64,000 nucleotides of DNA from Epibacterium ulvae. GTDB lineage: Bacteria > Pseudomonadota > Alphaproteobacteria > Rhodobacterales > Rhodobacteraceae. The notes beneath the pieces were generated by a model. That model did no database searches. It saw nothing but the letters and a program-made list of their open reading frames with translations, and was not told the DNA's origin. The stretch is taken from positions 162,596-226,595 of the forward strand of contig NZ_JAHHIR010000005.1 of the NCBI RefSeq assembly GCF_018678075.1. Direction: 5' to 3'. This document shows positions 26,303 through 34,228 of this stretch, piece after piece. Position 1 is the stretch's first letter, and the number at the start of each line of letters is the position of its first letter. The position numbers and the translations under genes are program-made.

Positions 26303-26836
26303 TTATGCAGATCGTTCCGCCACAAAGCGATTGATCTGTTTGAAGCTTGTCAGATGGTATTTGGGGATCTGAGCGCGTTCATAGAGTGCGCGTTTCTTGC
26401 GCTGGCTGGCGCGGTGAATGCGGAGGATGAACCACAGGAAACCGGGCAGGTTTGCCAGCTGTTCGGGGCAGCCGTCCTGCATGTCGGGGCGGATTTTGCC
26501 ATGATCGCGCAAGGTGCGCCGGATGACCCGCACCAAACGGACCCTCAGCGGGGCATCCACCCAGATCAACAGATCAGCCCGCGCCAGCCGGTCGGCGTAG
26601 CTGGTGGAATGGCCGCCCTCAAACACCCATTCCGGTTCGGCAATGATCCGCGCCACAATCGGGGCCTTCTCGGCGCGGTTGCGTTCCTGCCAGCCGGGCA
26701 GCCAGTGCACCTCGCGGTCCATATGTTTGACCGGCAGGTGCAGGGCCTGCCCCAATTGGCGGGCGAGCGTGCTTTTACCCGATCCCGGTCCGCCAATGAT
26801 CATGATCCGTTTTGGACGGTGTTCATCCTGCGTCAT
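26303..26836 (-). CDS. Small P-loop kinase-like protein in the phosphonate operon
   Basis: The 177-residue protein starts at the ATG at 26836 (ATGA overlap with phnE2; the longer frame upstream is an artefact). Walker A is IMIIGGPGSGKSTLARQLG, followed by VKHMDREVHWLPGW, a helix EKAPIVARIIAEPEWVFEGG and DLLIWVDAPLRVRLVRVIRRTL. These are features of adenylate kinase/FlaR-type topology-modulation ATPases. It occupies the place where phnN (ribose 1,5-bisphosphokinase) is often found, but it does not read like PhnN to me; the substrate is unknown. Confidence 0.75.
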   Translation of the reverse strand: MTQDEHRPKRIMIIGGPGSGKSTLARQLGQALHLPVKHMDREVHWLPGWQERNRAEKAPIVARIIAEPEWVFEGGHSTSYADRLARADLLIWVDAPLRVRLVRVIRRTLRDHGKIRPDMQDGCPEQLANLPGFLWFILRIHRASQRKKRALYERAQIPKYHLTSFKQINRFVAERSA

Positions 26837-27690
26837 TTCGCTCCATCCCAGGTTCCGATGATCCGCGCGCGGATCAAACCTGAGAGATAATCGATGACAT
26901 AAACCATCGCAATGATCAGGAAGATGATGGACCAGGCCTCGTCCCATTTGTAGGCCGAGATCCGGTCCGACAGAAGGAAACCGATACCGCCGGCGCCGAC
27001 GATGCCAAGGATGGTGCCGGAGCGGACGTTGGATTCAAAGTTGTACAACAGGATCGACACCATCACCGGATTGACCTGCGGCGCAATGGCAAAACGGATC
27101 TGCTGCAGGCGTGACCCGCCCGAGGCCTTGACCCCTTCGACGGGTTTGTTGGACGTGTTTTCAATCGCTTCCGAGAAGAGCTTGGCGAATGTTCCGACCT
27201 CGGACACCGCAATCGCCAGGATACCGGCCAGTGGGCCAAGACCAAAGGCACGGATGAAAATCAGCGCCAGGATCAGGGTCTCAAACGCGCGGATCACGTC
27301 ATAGCCCCGCCGCACGCCAAGGCGGAAGAAATTCAGACGGTTGATGTTCTTGGCCCCGAGAAACGACAGCGGGAAGGCAATGATCGCGCCCAGAAATGTG
27401 CCCATAAAGGCGATCGACAGGGTTTCCCCCAAGCCTTTGAGGATCTCTGAGAACTCCTCCCAGGTTTGCCAGACATAGGGCGGGAACATAAAGCCCAGCA
27501 CATCGCCGAGACGTCCCAGACCGGTCCAGATACGCAGGGGGCTAAAATCAAACGCCCAAAGGCAATAACACATCAACGCGACCAACCCACCCCAAAGCCC
27601 GTAGCGGCGCAGACGGGTCGACAGGGGTTGGGAAAACGCACCGGGCACACGGGCGCGGGCGGCGGCGATATCTGTGGGTGTCAGGCTCAT
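26833..27690 (-). CDS. phnE: Phosphonate ABC transporter permease PhnE2
   Basis: The 285-residue inner-membrane permease contains LGETLSIAFMGTFLGAIIAFPLSFLGAKNINRLNFFRLGVRRGYDVIRAFETLILALIFIRAFGLGPLAGILAIAVSEVGTFAKLFSEAIE and SNVRSGTILGIVGAGGIGFLLSDRI, the PhnE family pattern with about six helices. It overlaps phnE1 by 4 bases. Two adjacent permease genes probably form a heterodimer with the PhnC ATPase and PhnD binding protein encoded upstream. Confidence 0.92.
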   Translation of the reverse strand: MSLTPTDIAAARARVPGAFSQPLSTRLRRYGLWGGLVALMCYCLWAFDFSPLRIWTGLGRLGDVLGFMFPPYVWQTWEEFSEILKGLGETLSIAFMGTFLGAIIAFPLSFLGAKNINRLNFFRLGVRRGYDVIRAFETLILALIFIRAFGLGPLAGILAIAVSEVGTFAKLFSEAIENTSNKPVEGVKASGGSRLQQIRFAIAPQVNPVMVSILLYNFESNVRSGTILGIVGAGGIGFLLSDRISAYKWDEAWSIIFLIIAMVYVIDYLSGLIRARIIGTWDGAK

Positions 27691-28634
27691 GGTCTGTCCT
27701 CCAGGCCGATGACTTTGTGGCGAATTTTCTCGGAGCCAAAGTCGATCACGATGACGGTCACCAGGATGATCACGAACAAGGCTGACAGGTCGGTGTATTC
27801 CTGAAAGCTCATGGCGGTGCGGAACTCTTGGCCCAGACCGCCCGCGCCCACATAGCCGATAATGGACGACGAGCGGACGTTGATCTCAAATCGCAAGAGC
27901 GTGTAGCTGATGATATTGGGCAAGACCTGCGGCACCGCGCCATAGCGGATCTGGTCGAACCAGGTGCCGCCGGCGGCCTTGACCCCTTCGAGGGGGCGCA
28001 TGTCGATGTTTTCATTCACCTCGGAATAAAGCTTGCCCAATGCGCCGCAGGAATGCAGCGAAATGGCGAGCACGCCGGCCATGGGTCCGACCGAGAAACA
28101 GAACACAAAAATCAGCGCCCAGACCAGATCGGGCACGGTGCGGGCGACCTCAAGGTAACGGCGGGTGATCCACATAACGGCGCGGTTGGGGGCAAGGTTA
28201 CGTGCGGCGGGAAAGGACAGAAGAAAGCCGCCGATCACGCCAAACACAGTCGCCATAAAGGCAATGAGGATGGTTTCCAGTAACAGCCCGACCCAGGCCT
28301 TCCAGCGCCAGAACCATTCAGCGAAATCTGCGCCCAATGTCTCCCACCGCAAGGTCGGCAGGGTTTGTGACAGATAATCGCCAAGCCGTGGCAGACCGGC
28401 CGGGATGATCCAGCGCCAATCGCGCGATCCATCCGGCAAGGTCACTTGCGTCACCTTGAAAAAATCTCCGATCCAGGCGGCAAAGCCAAAGACCAGGGCA
28501 AAGATCACCGTGCCAATCAGCCAGCCCCGACGGGCGGCGCGGCGTTTGGCGGCAAAGTCGCGTTCAAACTGGCTGAGAGGTGCCGCACCGCCCTCGGGCG
28601 CAACTGTCAGCAAAGGGTCAGCGGTTAGGGTCAT
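27687..28634 (-). CDS. phnE: Phosphonate ABC transporter permease PhnE1
   Basis: The 315-residue permease starts at the ATG at 28634 (GAGG 5 bases upstream; a TTG at 28649 is the alternative). A cytoplasmic N terminus of about 40 residues precedes WLIGTVIFALVFGFAAWIG. The core contains LLLETILIAFMATVFGVIGGFLLSFPAARNL, RTVPDLVWALIFVFCFSVGPMAGVLAISLHSCGALGKLYSE and INVRSSSIIGYVGAGGLGQEF. Together with phnE2 it forms the membrane channel of the phosphonate importer. Confidence 0.93.
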   Translation of the reverse strand: MTLTADPLLTVAPEGGAAPLSQFERDFAAKRRAARRGWLIGTVIFALVFGFAAWIGDFFKVTQVTLPDGSRDWRWIIPAGLPRLGDYLSQTLPTLRWETLGADFAEWFWRWKAWVGLLLETILIAFMATVFGVIGGFLLSFPAARNLAPNRAVMWITRRYLEVARTVPDLVWALIFVFCFSVGPMAGVLAISLHSCGALGKLYSEVNENIDMRPLEGVKAAGGTWFDQIRYGAVPQVLPNIISYTLLRFEINVRSSSIIGYVGAGGLGQEFRTAMSFQEYTDLSALFVIILVTVIVIDFGSEKIRHKVIGLEDRP

Positions 28635-28671
28635 CGAAACCTCGGTCAAAGAAAGATACAGGTCCGCAAGG

Positions 28672-28698
28672 AAAAGGGCGCGACTGGCGCGCCCTTTT
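28672..28698 (-). promoter_or_regulatory. Stem-loop between phnD and phnE1
   Basis: AAAAGGGCGCG pairs perfectly with CGCGCCCTTTT (11 bp) around a 5-base loop. The T run is part of the stem and no further T tract follows on the minus strand. It probably protects the phnD transcript or partly terminates it, so that more binding protein than permease is made, as in many ABC operons. Confidence 0.7.
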
Positions 28699-28716
28699 GA
28701 GGATCATGTGGGGGAT

Positions 28717-29637
28717 TTAGGAGCCCGCGCGGCGTTGTTTCTTGATCCAGGCGCGCATGTCGACGATCCACTGGTAACGCTCTGCGTCAACGCGCTGGAA
28801 GCCAACTTTTGGATTTGTGTCTTCGGGATCAAACGAGGAGTACAGCTTGAAGCCTTCTTCATCCGCGGTGACGAATTTCTCAAGCGCGACCGTGACGTCT
28901 TCGATCATCGCTTCCGGCAGGTTCTTGCGGAAGGTCCAGGGACCGGTGGTGATCTCAGGGCTCTGCCAGATTTTGCAGATTTGACCGGGCTCGATCATGC
29001 CCTTGGCTTCCATCCGCTGGTAGATGCCGTTGACATCGTTGTTCTGGTAGGTCGCAGCCGTGTCAAAGGTGCCGTTGAAGACGCCCTGCACATCCGCCTC
29101 GTGGCTGCCGCCAAAGGTCACGGTGCCAAAGAATTCTTCGGGCACGATATTCTCTTTGTTGACCATGTTCCAGTAAGGAACCGCATAGCCCGAGGTGGAG
29201 TCCGGGTCGGCGAATGCGTGGACTTTGCCTTCGGCGTCGGCCAGCGATTTGATGCCGCTGTCACACCGGGTGACCACGATAGAATAGTAACCGGTGGTGC
29301 CGTCTTTTTTGACGTCGGTCAGAGTTGGAACAACGCCGCCGTTGGTCGCGGTGTAAGCCGCCGCATAAGAAGACGAGCCCAGACGTGCGATTTCGATCTG
29401 GTCAGCGGCCAGAGCCTGGATCACACCGTCATAGTTACCGGCGGTGAAGATCTCGACCTCAATACCCAGCTCGGCCTCAAGGAATGTTTCTAGCGGCGTG
29501 TAACGCGCGATCCGGTCTTTTTCGTTCTCACCCGACAGAACGCCGAATTTCAGAACCTGGTAGTCATCTTTCCAACCTTCGGCCAATGCCGGGGCTGCTA
29601 GAGATGCCGCGAGAACGGCTGTGGTGATGAAACGCAT
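28717..29637 (-). CDS. phnD: Phosphonate ABC transporter substrate-binding protein
   Basis: The 306-residue periplasmic protein has a signal peptide (RFITTAVLAASLAAPALA). The mature sequence VLKFGVLSGENEKDRIARYTPLETFLEAELGIEVEIFTAGNYDGVIQALAADQIEIARLGSSSYAAAY and the loop ADPDSTSGYAVP form the PhnD phosphonate-binding site. It binds phosphonates outside the membrane and hands them to PhnE. It lies 36 bases after phnC. Expression probably follows the upstream PhnF-like operator. Confidence 0.94.
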   Translation of the reverse strand: MRFITTAVLAASLAAPALAEGWKDDYQVLKFGVLSGENEKDRIARYTPLETFLEAELGIEVEIFTAGNYDGVIQALAADQIEIARLGSSSYAAAYTATNGGVVPTLTDVKKDGTTGYYSIVVTRCDSGIKSLADAEGKVHAFADPDSTSGYAVPYWNMVNKENIVPEEFFGTVTFGGSHEADVQGVFNGTFDTAATYQNNDVNGIYQRMEAKGMIEPGQICKIWQSPEITTGPWTFRKNLPEAMIEDVTVALEKFVTADEEGFKLYSSFDPEDTNPKVGFQRVDAERYQWIVDMRAWIKKQRRAGS

Positions 29638-29673
29638 GTGGAACTCTCCCTGATCGCGTTTAGTCGTTGAACT

Positions 29674-30477
29674 TCAAGCCGGCACGCTGCTGCGTACAGC
29701 GGTCGATGTGACGGCTGCGTTGAAATCGCGCAGGCCTTCGATGCCGTAGATGTCGCGCACCACATCGTCGGTCAGCTGGGCGGCGGTGCCATCAAAGAAC
29801 ACCCGTCCCTGACGCATGGCGATGATGCGGTCGCAATAGGCACGCGCGGTGTCTAACGTGTGGAGGTTGACCAGAACGGTGATGCCATCCTCGCGGTTGA
29901 TGTCGCGCAGACCATCCATGACCAGCGTCGCATTCGCCGGATCAAGCGAGGCGATGGGTTCATCCGCCAGCATGATACGCGGCTTCTGCACCAGCGCCTT
30001 GGCAATGGCGACCCGTTGTTGTTGGCCGCCAGACAAGGTGCCTGCACGTTGCAGCGCCTGCGGCACCAGATCCAACCGGTCCAGCGCCCGGATCGCCATG
30101 GCGCGTTCCTCATCGGTGAAATTCATGGTCATCGACGAGAGAAACCCATGTTCCGCCAGACGCCCGATCAGAACATTGGTCAGCACATCCAGACGGTCCA
30201 CCAGATTGAACTGTTGAAAGATCATCGCGCAGTCACGCCGCCACTGGCGCAGGGCCTTGCCTTTGAGGGTCGAGACCTCAACCTCGCCAAAGGTGATCGA
30301 CCCTGAGGTGGGGTCAATCAACCGGTTCAACAGACGCAACATGGTGGATTTACCGGCGCCCGAACGCCCGATCACGCCGACAAATTGTCCGGGTTCAATC
30401 GACAGGGACACATTGTCAACGGCGTAGGTCTCACCAAATTGGCGGGACACGTTTTTCAGTGTCAGCGCAGAGGTCAT
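29674..30477 (-). CDS. phnC: Phosphonate ABC transporter ATP-binding protein
   Basis: The 267-residue ABC ATPase has Walker A GRSGAGKSTMLRLLNRL, the PhnC-type QQFNLVDRLDVLTNVLIGRL, signature LSGGQQQRVAIAKAL, Walker B IMLADEPIASLDP and the switch His in LVNLHTLDTARAYCDRIIAM. It powers phosphonate import together with PhnD and PhnE. It is the first gene of its unit; a PhnF-like palindrome lies 16-36 bases upstream of its start. Confidence 0.95.
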   Translation of the reverse strand: MTSALTLKNVSRQFGETYAVDNVSLSIEPGQFVGVIGRSGAGKSTMLRLLNRLIDPTSGSITFGEVEVSTLKGKALRQWRRDCAMIFQQFNLVDRLDVLTNVLIGRLAEHGFLSSMTMNFTDEERAMAIRALDRLDLVPQALQRAGTLSGGQQQRVAIAKALVQKPRIMLADEPIASLDPANATLVMDGLRDINREDGITVLVNLHTLDTARAYCDRIIAMRQGRVFFDGTAAQLTDDVVRDIYGIEGLRDFNAAVTSTAVRSSVPA

Positions 30478-30492
30478 CGCGTAGGCTCCCGG

Positions 30493-30513
30493 TCAATTCA
30501 TCCGAATGTTTGA
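30493..30513. promoter_or_regulatory. Putative PhnF operator upstream of phnC
   Basis: An imperfect 21-base palindrome reads TCAATTCATCC...GAATGTTTGA. It shares the TTCAT(T/C)CG-ATG core with the stronger sites at 20381 and 36988, and lies between phnM and the phnC start, where the phnC unit promoter is expected. Confidence 0.55.
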
Positions 30514-30623
30514 CCTAGAGATATGCGCCTTGCGTGACCCGCCGTTCACAGCTTCGTGATGTTCCGGCGACGATTTTGCAACAGGTTGGTGACAGGCGGC
30601 AGGCCTGCCACCACCGGATGCGA

Positions 30624-31811
30624 TCAGGCCGCCACGATGGCCGCCTGCTCCAGCGCTTGTAGCTGGCCGGTGGTATGCACCAGCCTGCCACCGTGCAACG
30701 TGGCCATCACGCGCGCATGGGGGTGGCGGTCCACCAGCACCAGATCGGCGCGCAGGCCGGTGGCGATACGACCGCGATCCATCAGCCCCAAGGCCTGCGC
30801 CGGGTTCGTGCTGATCAGGGCGGTGCTCCCTGCTAGCCCGTTTGGATCGGTCTCGGCCAAAGCCATGACCGCTGCCAACATGGCGGCCGGGTGATAGTCA
30901 GCCGCGAGAATATGCAGCAACCCTTTGGTATGGGCTTCGCGCGCCGACAGATTGCCGGAATAGCTTTGGCCGCGCATCGCATTGGGGGCACCCATGGCGT
31001 TCAACAACCCGCGTTGGGCTGCGGTCTCTGCCGCCTCAAAAGTGACCGGAAACTCGCTGATCACTGCGCCGATGTCGGCCATCAGATGCGCCTTGGCCAC
31101 CGTGTCGTCATCATGACTGGCCAGTGCGACGCCGTTTGCGCGGCAGAGGTCTGATACCGCGCGCAGGTTCGACAGGATCACATCTTGTGGGCGGGTGCCT
31201 TGGGCGATGCGGGTGGTGACACGCTGGCGGGCGTCGACCTCGGACAGGCCATCGTTTTTGGCAATCTGGCGGATGTAGCGTTCCACATCGCGGTACTGCC
31301 CCTGCCCCGGCGTGTGATCCATGACCGAGACCAGATCGACCAGTTGTTCGGTGATCAGGTCATGCAGCACCTCCACCGCATTGTCGAATGTGATGTCAAA
31401 CCGCGCATGGATGCGGTGATCGACACTGCAGCCCGCGCGCATCGCATGCAGTTTGCGGATGGTCTGGCTGGTGTGTTCAAACGAGCGGCGTTCGCCCAGT
31501 TTGGCCCCGCGTGAAAAGCTGACGGCGGCGTAAGCCGTGGTGACACCGGCAGCGGCCAAACGCGCATCCAGATGTGGCAGCGCGACCTCCATCGGGAAGT
31601 CGACGCCGGGGCGTGGTTCCAGTTCAACCTCGATCATGTCACCGTGCATATCGATGAACCCAGGCATCACCAGCGCGCCCTGGCAATCGATCCCGTGACC
31701 CATTGTAGCGCCGTCTTCGCGGATCTCGGCGATCAGCCCGTTTTCGATGCGCAGCGCGCCATGGTCCACAACCCGGTCGGGCAGCACGAGAGAGACATCA
31801 GACAACCACAT
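30624..31811 (-). CDS. phnM: Alpha-D-ribose 1-methylphosphonate 5-triphosphate diphosphatase
   Basis: The 395-residue amidohydrolase-fold protein contains the canonical PhnM blocks: VMPGFIDMHGDMIEVELEPRPGVDFPMEVAL (metal site), LVSVMDHTPGQGQYRDVERYI, VALASHDDDTVAKAHLM, ISEFPVTFEAAETA, MGAPNAMRGQSYSGNLSARE and DRGRIATGLRADLVLVD. In the known pathway it releases pyrophosphate from ribosyl-phosphonate triphosphate before C-P bond cleavage by PhnJ. It overlaps phnL by 14 bases and closes the phnF-to-phnM unit. Confidence 0.95.
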   Translation of the reverse strand: MWLSDVSLVLPDRVVDHGALRIENGLIAEIREDGATMGHGIDCQGALVMPGFIDMHGDMIEVELEPRPGVDFPMEVALPHLDARLAAAGVTTAYAAVSFSRGAKLGERRSFEHTSQTIRKLHAMRAGCSVDHRIHARFDITFDNAVEVLHDLITEQLVDLVSVMDHTPGQGQYRDVERYIRQIAKNDGLSEVDARQRVTTRIAQGTRPQDVILSNLRAVSDLCRANGVALASHDDDTVAKAHLMADIGAVISEFPVTFEAAETAAQRGLLNAMGAPNAMRGQSYSGNLSAREAHTKGLLHILAADYHPAAMLAAVMALAETDPNGLAGSTALISTNPAQALGLMDRGRIATGLRADLVLVDRHPHARVMATLHGGRLVHTTGQLQALEQAAIVAA

Positions 31812-32517
31812 CGGGAACTTCCTTGTTCTGTTGGGCTTCGGGGGTCAGGTCGATCACCCGGTCAATCAGATGCGCCACATCATCCGGGTGGTGAAAGACG
31901 CCGATCATCGCAGTGCCGTTCGATTTCAGCTCGGCCAAGCGCGCCACCAGCGCCGCGCGCGCCCCTGCATCGAGCGAGGCCGTGGGTTCATCCAGCAACA
32001 ACAGTTTTTGCGGCAGGATCAGCGCGCGGGCCAGGTTGACCTTTTGCTGCTCACCACCCGAGAACGTGGTGGGATAGGCGCGCCACAGGCTTTGTTTGAC
32101 GCCAAAGGCCTGCAGCCAATGGCGGGCCTCCTGCTGTGCGGAAGCGGTGTCCCAAGCGGCGCGACGCAGGGGTTCGGCTACCAACGCCTCGGCCGAGACA
32201 CGGGGGCGTGCGACCAGAAACTGGGTGACAAATCCGATCTCGCTGCGCCGCAACAGCGCCAGATCCACATCGGCTGCGCGCAACAGATCAATCACCCCAT
32301 GTTGCGAGTGAAACAGCGCCTGCCCGGATTGGGCGAGATAGGTGCGATAGAGCGTGCGCAGCAAGGTGGATTTCCCGGCGCCGTTGTGGCCCTTGAGCAG
32401 CAGAAACTCGCCCGCATTCAGATCAAAGGACACATCCGAGAACGCCGCCAGATAGCTGTTCAGATGATGCATGGTGAAGCCTTTAGTCAGGCTCTGGACC
32501 TCAAGAACGACACTCAT
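31798..32517 (-). CDS. phnL: C-P lyase associated ABC protein PhnL
   Basis: The 239-residue ABC-type ATPase contains VQSLTKGFTMHHLNSYLAAFSDVSFDL, Walker A LKGHNGAGKSTLLRTLY, signature FSGGEQQKVNLARALI and Walker B LLLLDEPTASLD. The GVIDLLRAADVDLALLRRSEIGFVTQFL block is PhnL-specific. In E. coli PhnL associates with the PhnGHIJ core rather than a membrane transporter. It overlaps phnK by 4 bases. Confidence 0.94.
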   Translation of the reverse strand: MSVVLEVQSLTKGFTMHHLNSYLAAFSDVSFDLNAGEFLLLKGHNGAGKSTLLRTLYRTYLAQSGQALFHSQHGVIDLLRAADVDLALLRRSEIGFVTQFLVARPRVSAEALVAEPLRRAAWDTASAQQEARHWLQAFGVKQSLWRAYPTTFSGGEQQKVNLARALILPQKLLLLDEPTASLDAGARAALVARLAELKSNGTAMIGVFHHPDDVAHLIDRVIDLTPEAQQNKEVPDVVV

Positions 32518-33311
32518 AGCTTTGCGTGCACCAATTGTTGGGTATAGGGATGTTGCGGGTCTTGGAAGATCTGGTCGACTAGGCCGGCCTCAACCACCTG
32601 GCCGCGGCGCATGACCATGACGCGGTCGGCCAGCGTGCGGATCACGCCCAGATCATGGGAGACCAGAACCATGGTGATCTGGCGCTCCTGTTGCAGACGT
32701 TTCAGCGTATCGAGAACCAGCGCCTGAACGCTGACGTCCAGCCCGGTGGTGGGCTCATCAAGCAGCAAGAGCGCCGGTTCCAGCGCGATCGCCTTGGCCA
32801 GTTGCACCCGTTGCTGCATGCCGCCAGACAGATCGCGCGGCGGATCATCCAGCCGCTCCAGTGGAAATTCGGACGCCGCCAGCGCGTCTTGGGCACGGGC
32901 GCGCAACTCACCAAAGCGGCGTTCCCCTGCGACCAGCAGACGTTCCGCCACATTGCCGGAACTGGTGTGATCCATCAACAGCCCCAGATGCGGGTTTTGA
33001 TAGACGATGCCGATCCGTTTGGCACAGAGCATCCGGCGGGCAAAGCGGTCCAGATCAAACAGGTTGCCCGAGACCTCGGGCAGATCCAGCGTATAGGTGC
33101 CGCTGTCGGGGATCTCTTCCAGGTTCATCATCCGCAGCAGGGTCGATTTTCCAGATCCGCTTTCACCGACGATGCCCAGTACTTCGCCGGGGTAGACGGT
33201 GGCAGAGACATCGCGCACCGCGTTGACCGCGCCATAGGATTTGCTGACATTGCTGATTTGCAGCAGAGCATCCGTTGCAACCAGACGCGGCGGGTTGAGG
33301 GTCAGGGTCAT
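32514..33311 (-). CDS. phnK: C-P lyase associated ABC protein PhnK
   Basis: The 265-residue ABC-type ATPase has Walker A GESGSGKSTLLRMM and the PhnK-specific SGTYTLDLPEVSGNLFDLDRFARRMLCAKRIGIVYQNPHLGLLMDHTSSGNVAERLL. The signature is LSGGMQQRVQLAKAI and the Walker B LLLLDEPTTGLD. In E. coli PhnK docks onto PhnJ and is needed for C-P lyase activity. Here it is coupled to phnJ by an ATGA overlap, so a PhnJ-PhnK partnership is expected even though PhnJ lacks iron-sulfur cysteines. Confidence 0.95.
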   Translation of the reverse strand: MTLTLNPPRLVATDALLQISNVSKSYGAVNAVRDVSATVYPGEVLGIVGESGSGKSTLLRMMNLEEIPDSGTYTLDLPEVSGNLFDLDRFARRMLCAKRIGIVYQNPHLGLLMDHTSSGNVAERLLVAGERRFGELRARAQDALAASEFPLERLDDPPRDLSGGMQQRVQLAKAIALEPALLLLDEPTTGLDVSVQALVLDTLKRLQQERQITMVLVSHDLGVIRTLADRVMVMRRGQVVEAGLVDQIFQDPQHPYTQQLVHAKL

Positions 33312-34228
33312 GTCGCGTCCTCGATTAGGCCATTGATGTACCAGGTGTCGCCGGTCTCCACCGCCTCTCCGTCGCGGGTGCGGATGGTTTTGACGCCGTA
33401 TTCGCTGTCGGAAATTTCATGCGCGGCAGACCCATCAGGCAGCGGGATTTCATTCATAAAGAAGCCGCGTGCACCTGAGCGATGACAGGTCAAATCGCCG
33501 TGGTCCTCGACCCGGTAGGGCACATCGTCAAACACCAGTGGTTCCACGCGTGTATGGGGCGGCACCGCATAGATGCGTTTTTCGCGCCCCGCCGACAGGA
33601 TGGTCAGATGCTGCGCCATATGAAGTTTTGGCACGTCCCACCGCGGAATTGGCGACGGCGTCATCACGTGGCGGCCGTTGACCATCGCCGGATAGCTGGC
33701 CCCCTGCATCACCCGCCCCGAACGCACGATCTGTTCATAAAGCTGTAGCCACATACGCCCGTAATCGGCATCCCCATGCATCTGGCGCGCAATCGACATA
33801 TTGGGCTGCACCGATCTGAGCGGTTCGGGGTTTGGAACCTGCAACACCAGCGTCTGATGGGCCGTGAGCTTTTCTTCGGGGATCCGGTGGCGCGATTGGA
33901 TAAGGTTCGCCTTGAGCGTGTCCAACGTGGTGGGCGCGCCAGAGACCTGGGCCAGAAACCGGCGGATGGAGGCCGCGTTGACACTATCGTCGGCGCCTTG
34001 GTCGATGACCTTGACGCAGGTCTTGGGATTGATCAGCGTCAGCGACACTTGCAAACCACCGGTGCCCCAACCACGCGCCATCGGCACTTCGCGGCTGGCA
34101 TAGGGCATTTGGCAGCCAGGCACCGCGACCGCCTTAAGCATCTTGCGGCGGATTTCGCGTTTGGCAGATGCATCCAGAAACCCATAGCTCATCGGTTGCC
34201 AGGGTTTGGTGAGAGACGACAGGCTCAT
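33308..34228 (-). CDS. phnJ: PhnJ-family C-P lyase protein lacking the iron-sulfur cysteines
   Basis: The 306-residue protein starts at the ATG at 34228 (ATGA overlap with phnI). Family blocks are clear: YGFLDASAKREIRRKMLKAVAVPG, ASREVPMARGWGTGGLQVSLTLI, KVIDQGADDSVNAASIRRF, SRHRIPEEKLTAHQTLVLQVPNPEPLR and GREKRIYAVPPHTRVEPLVFDD. E. coli PhnJ then has C-x2-C-x21-C-x5-C holding a 4Fe-4S cluster, with the last Cys as proposed thiyl radical site. Here the aligned residues are Cys248, Ser251, Ile272 and Gly278. The segment stays in frame to the end, so this is not a frameshift. Cysteines at 39 and 71 are at positions not cysteine in E. coli. The C-terminal tail is longer than usual. Confidence 0.9.
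   Translation of the reverse strand: MSLSSLTKPWQPMSYGFLDASAKREIRRKMLKAVAVPGCQMPYASREVPMARGWGTGGLQVSLTLINPKTCVKVIDQGADDSVNAASIRRFLAQVSGAPTTLDTLKANLIQSRHRIPEEKLTAHQTLVLQVPNPEPLRSVQPNMSIARQMHGDADYGRMWLQLYEQIVRSGRVMQGASYPAMVNGRHVMTPSPIPRWDVPKLHMAQHLTILSAGREKRIYAVPPHTRVEPLVFDDVPYRVEDHGDLTCHRSGARGFFMNEIPLPDGSAAHEISDSEYGVKTIRTRDGEAVETGDTWYINGLIEDAT

Noticed and set aside
33420..33490. Frameshift as the cause of the missing PhnJ cysteines
   Set aside because: The residues on both sides (YAVPPHTRVEPLVFDD before, ISDSEYG after) stay in one frame and align with the family. The cysteine codons are replaced by Ser, Ile and Gly codons rather than shifted.
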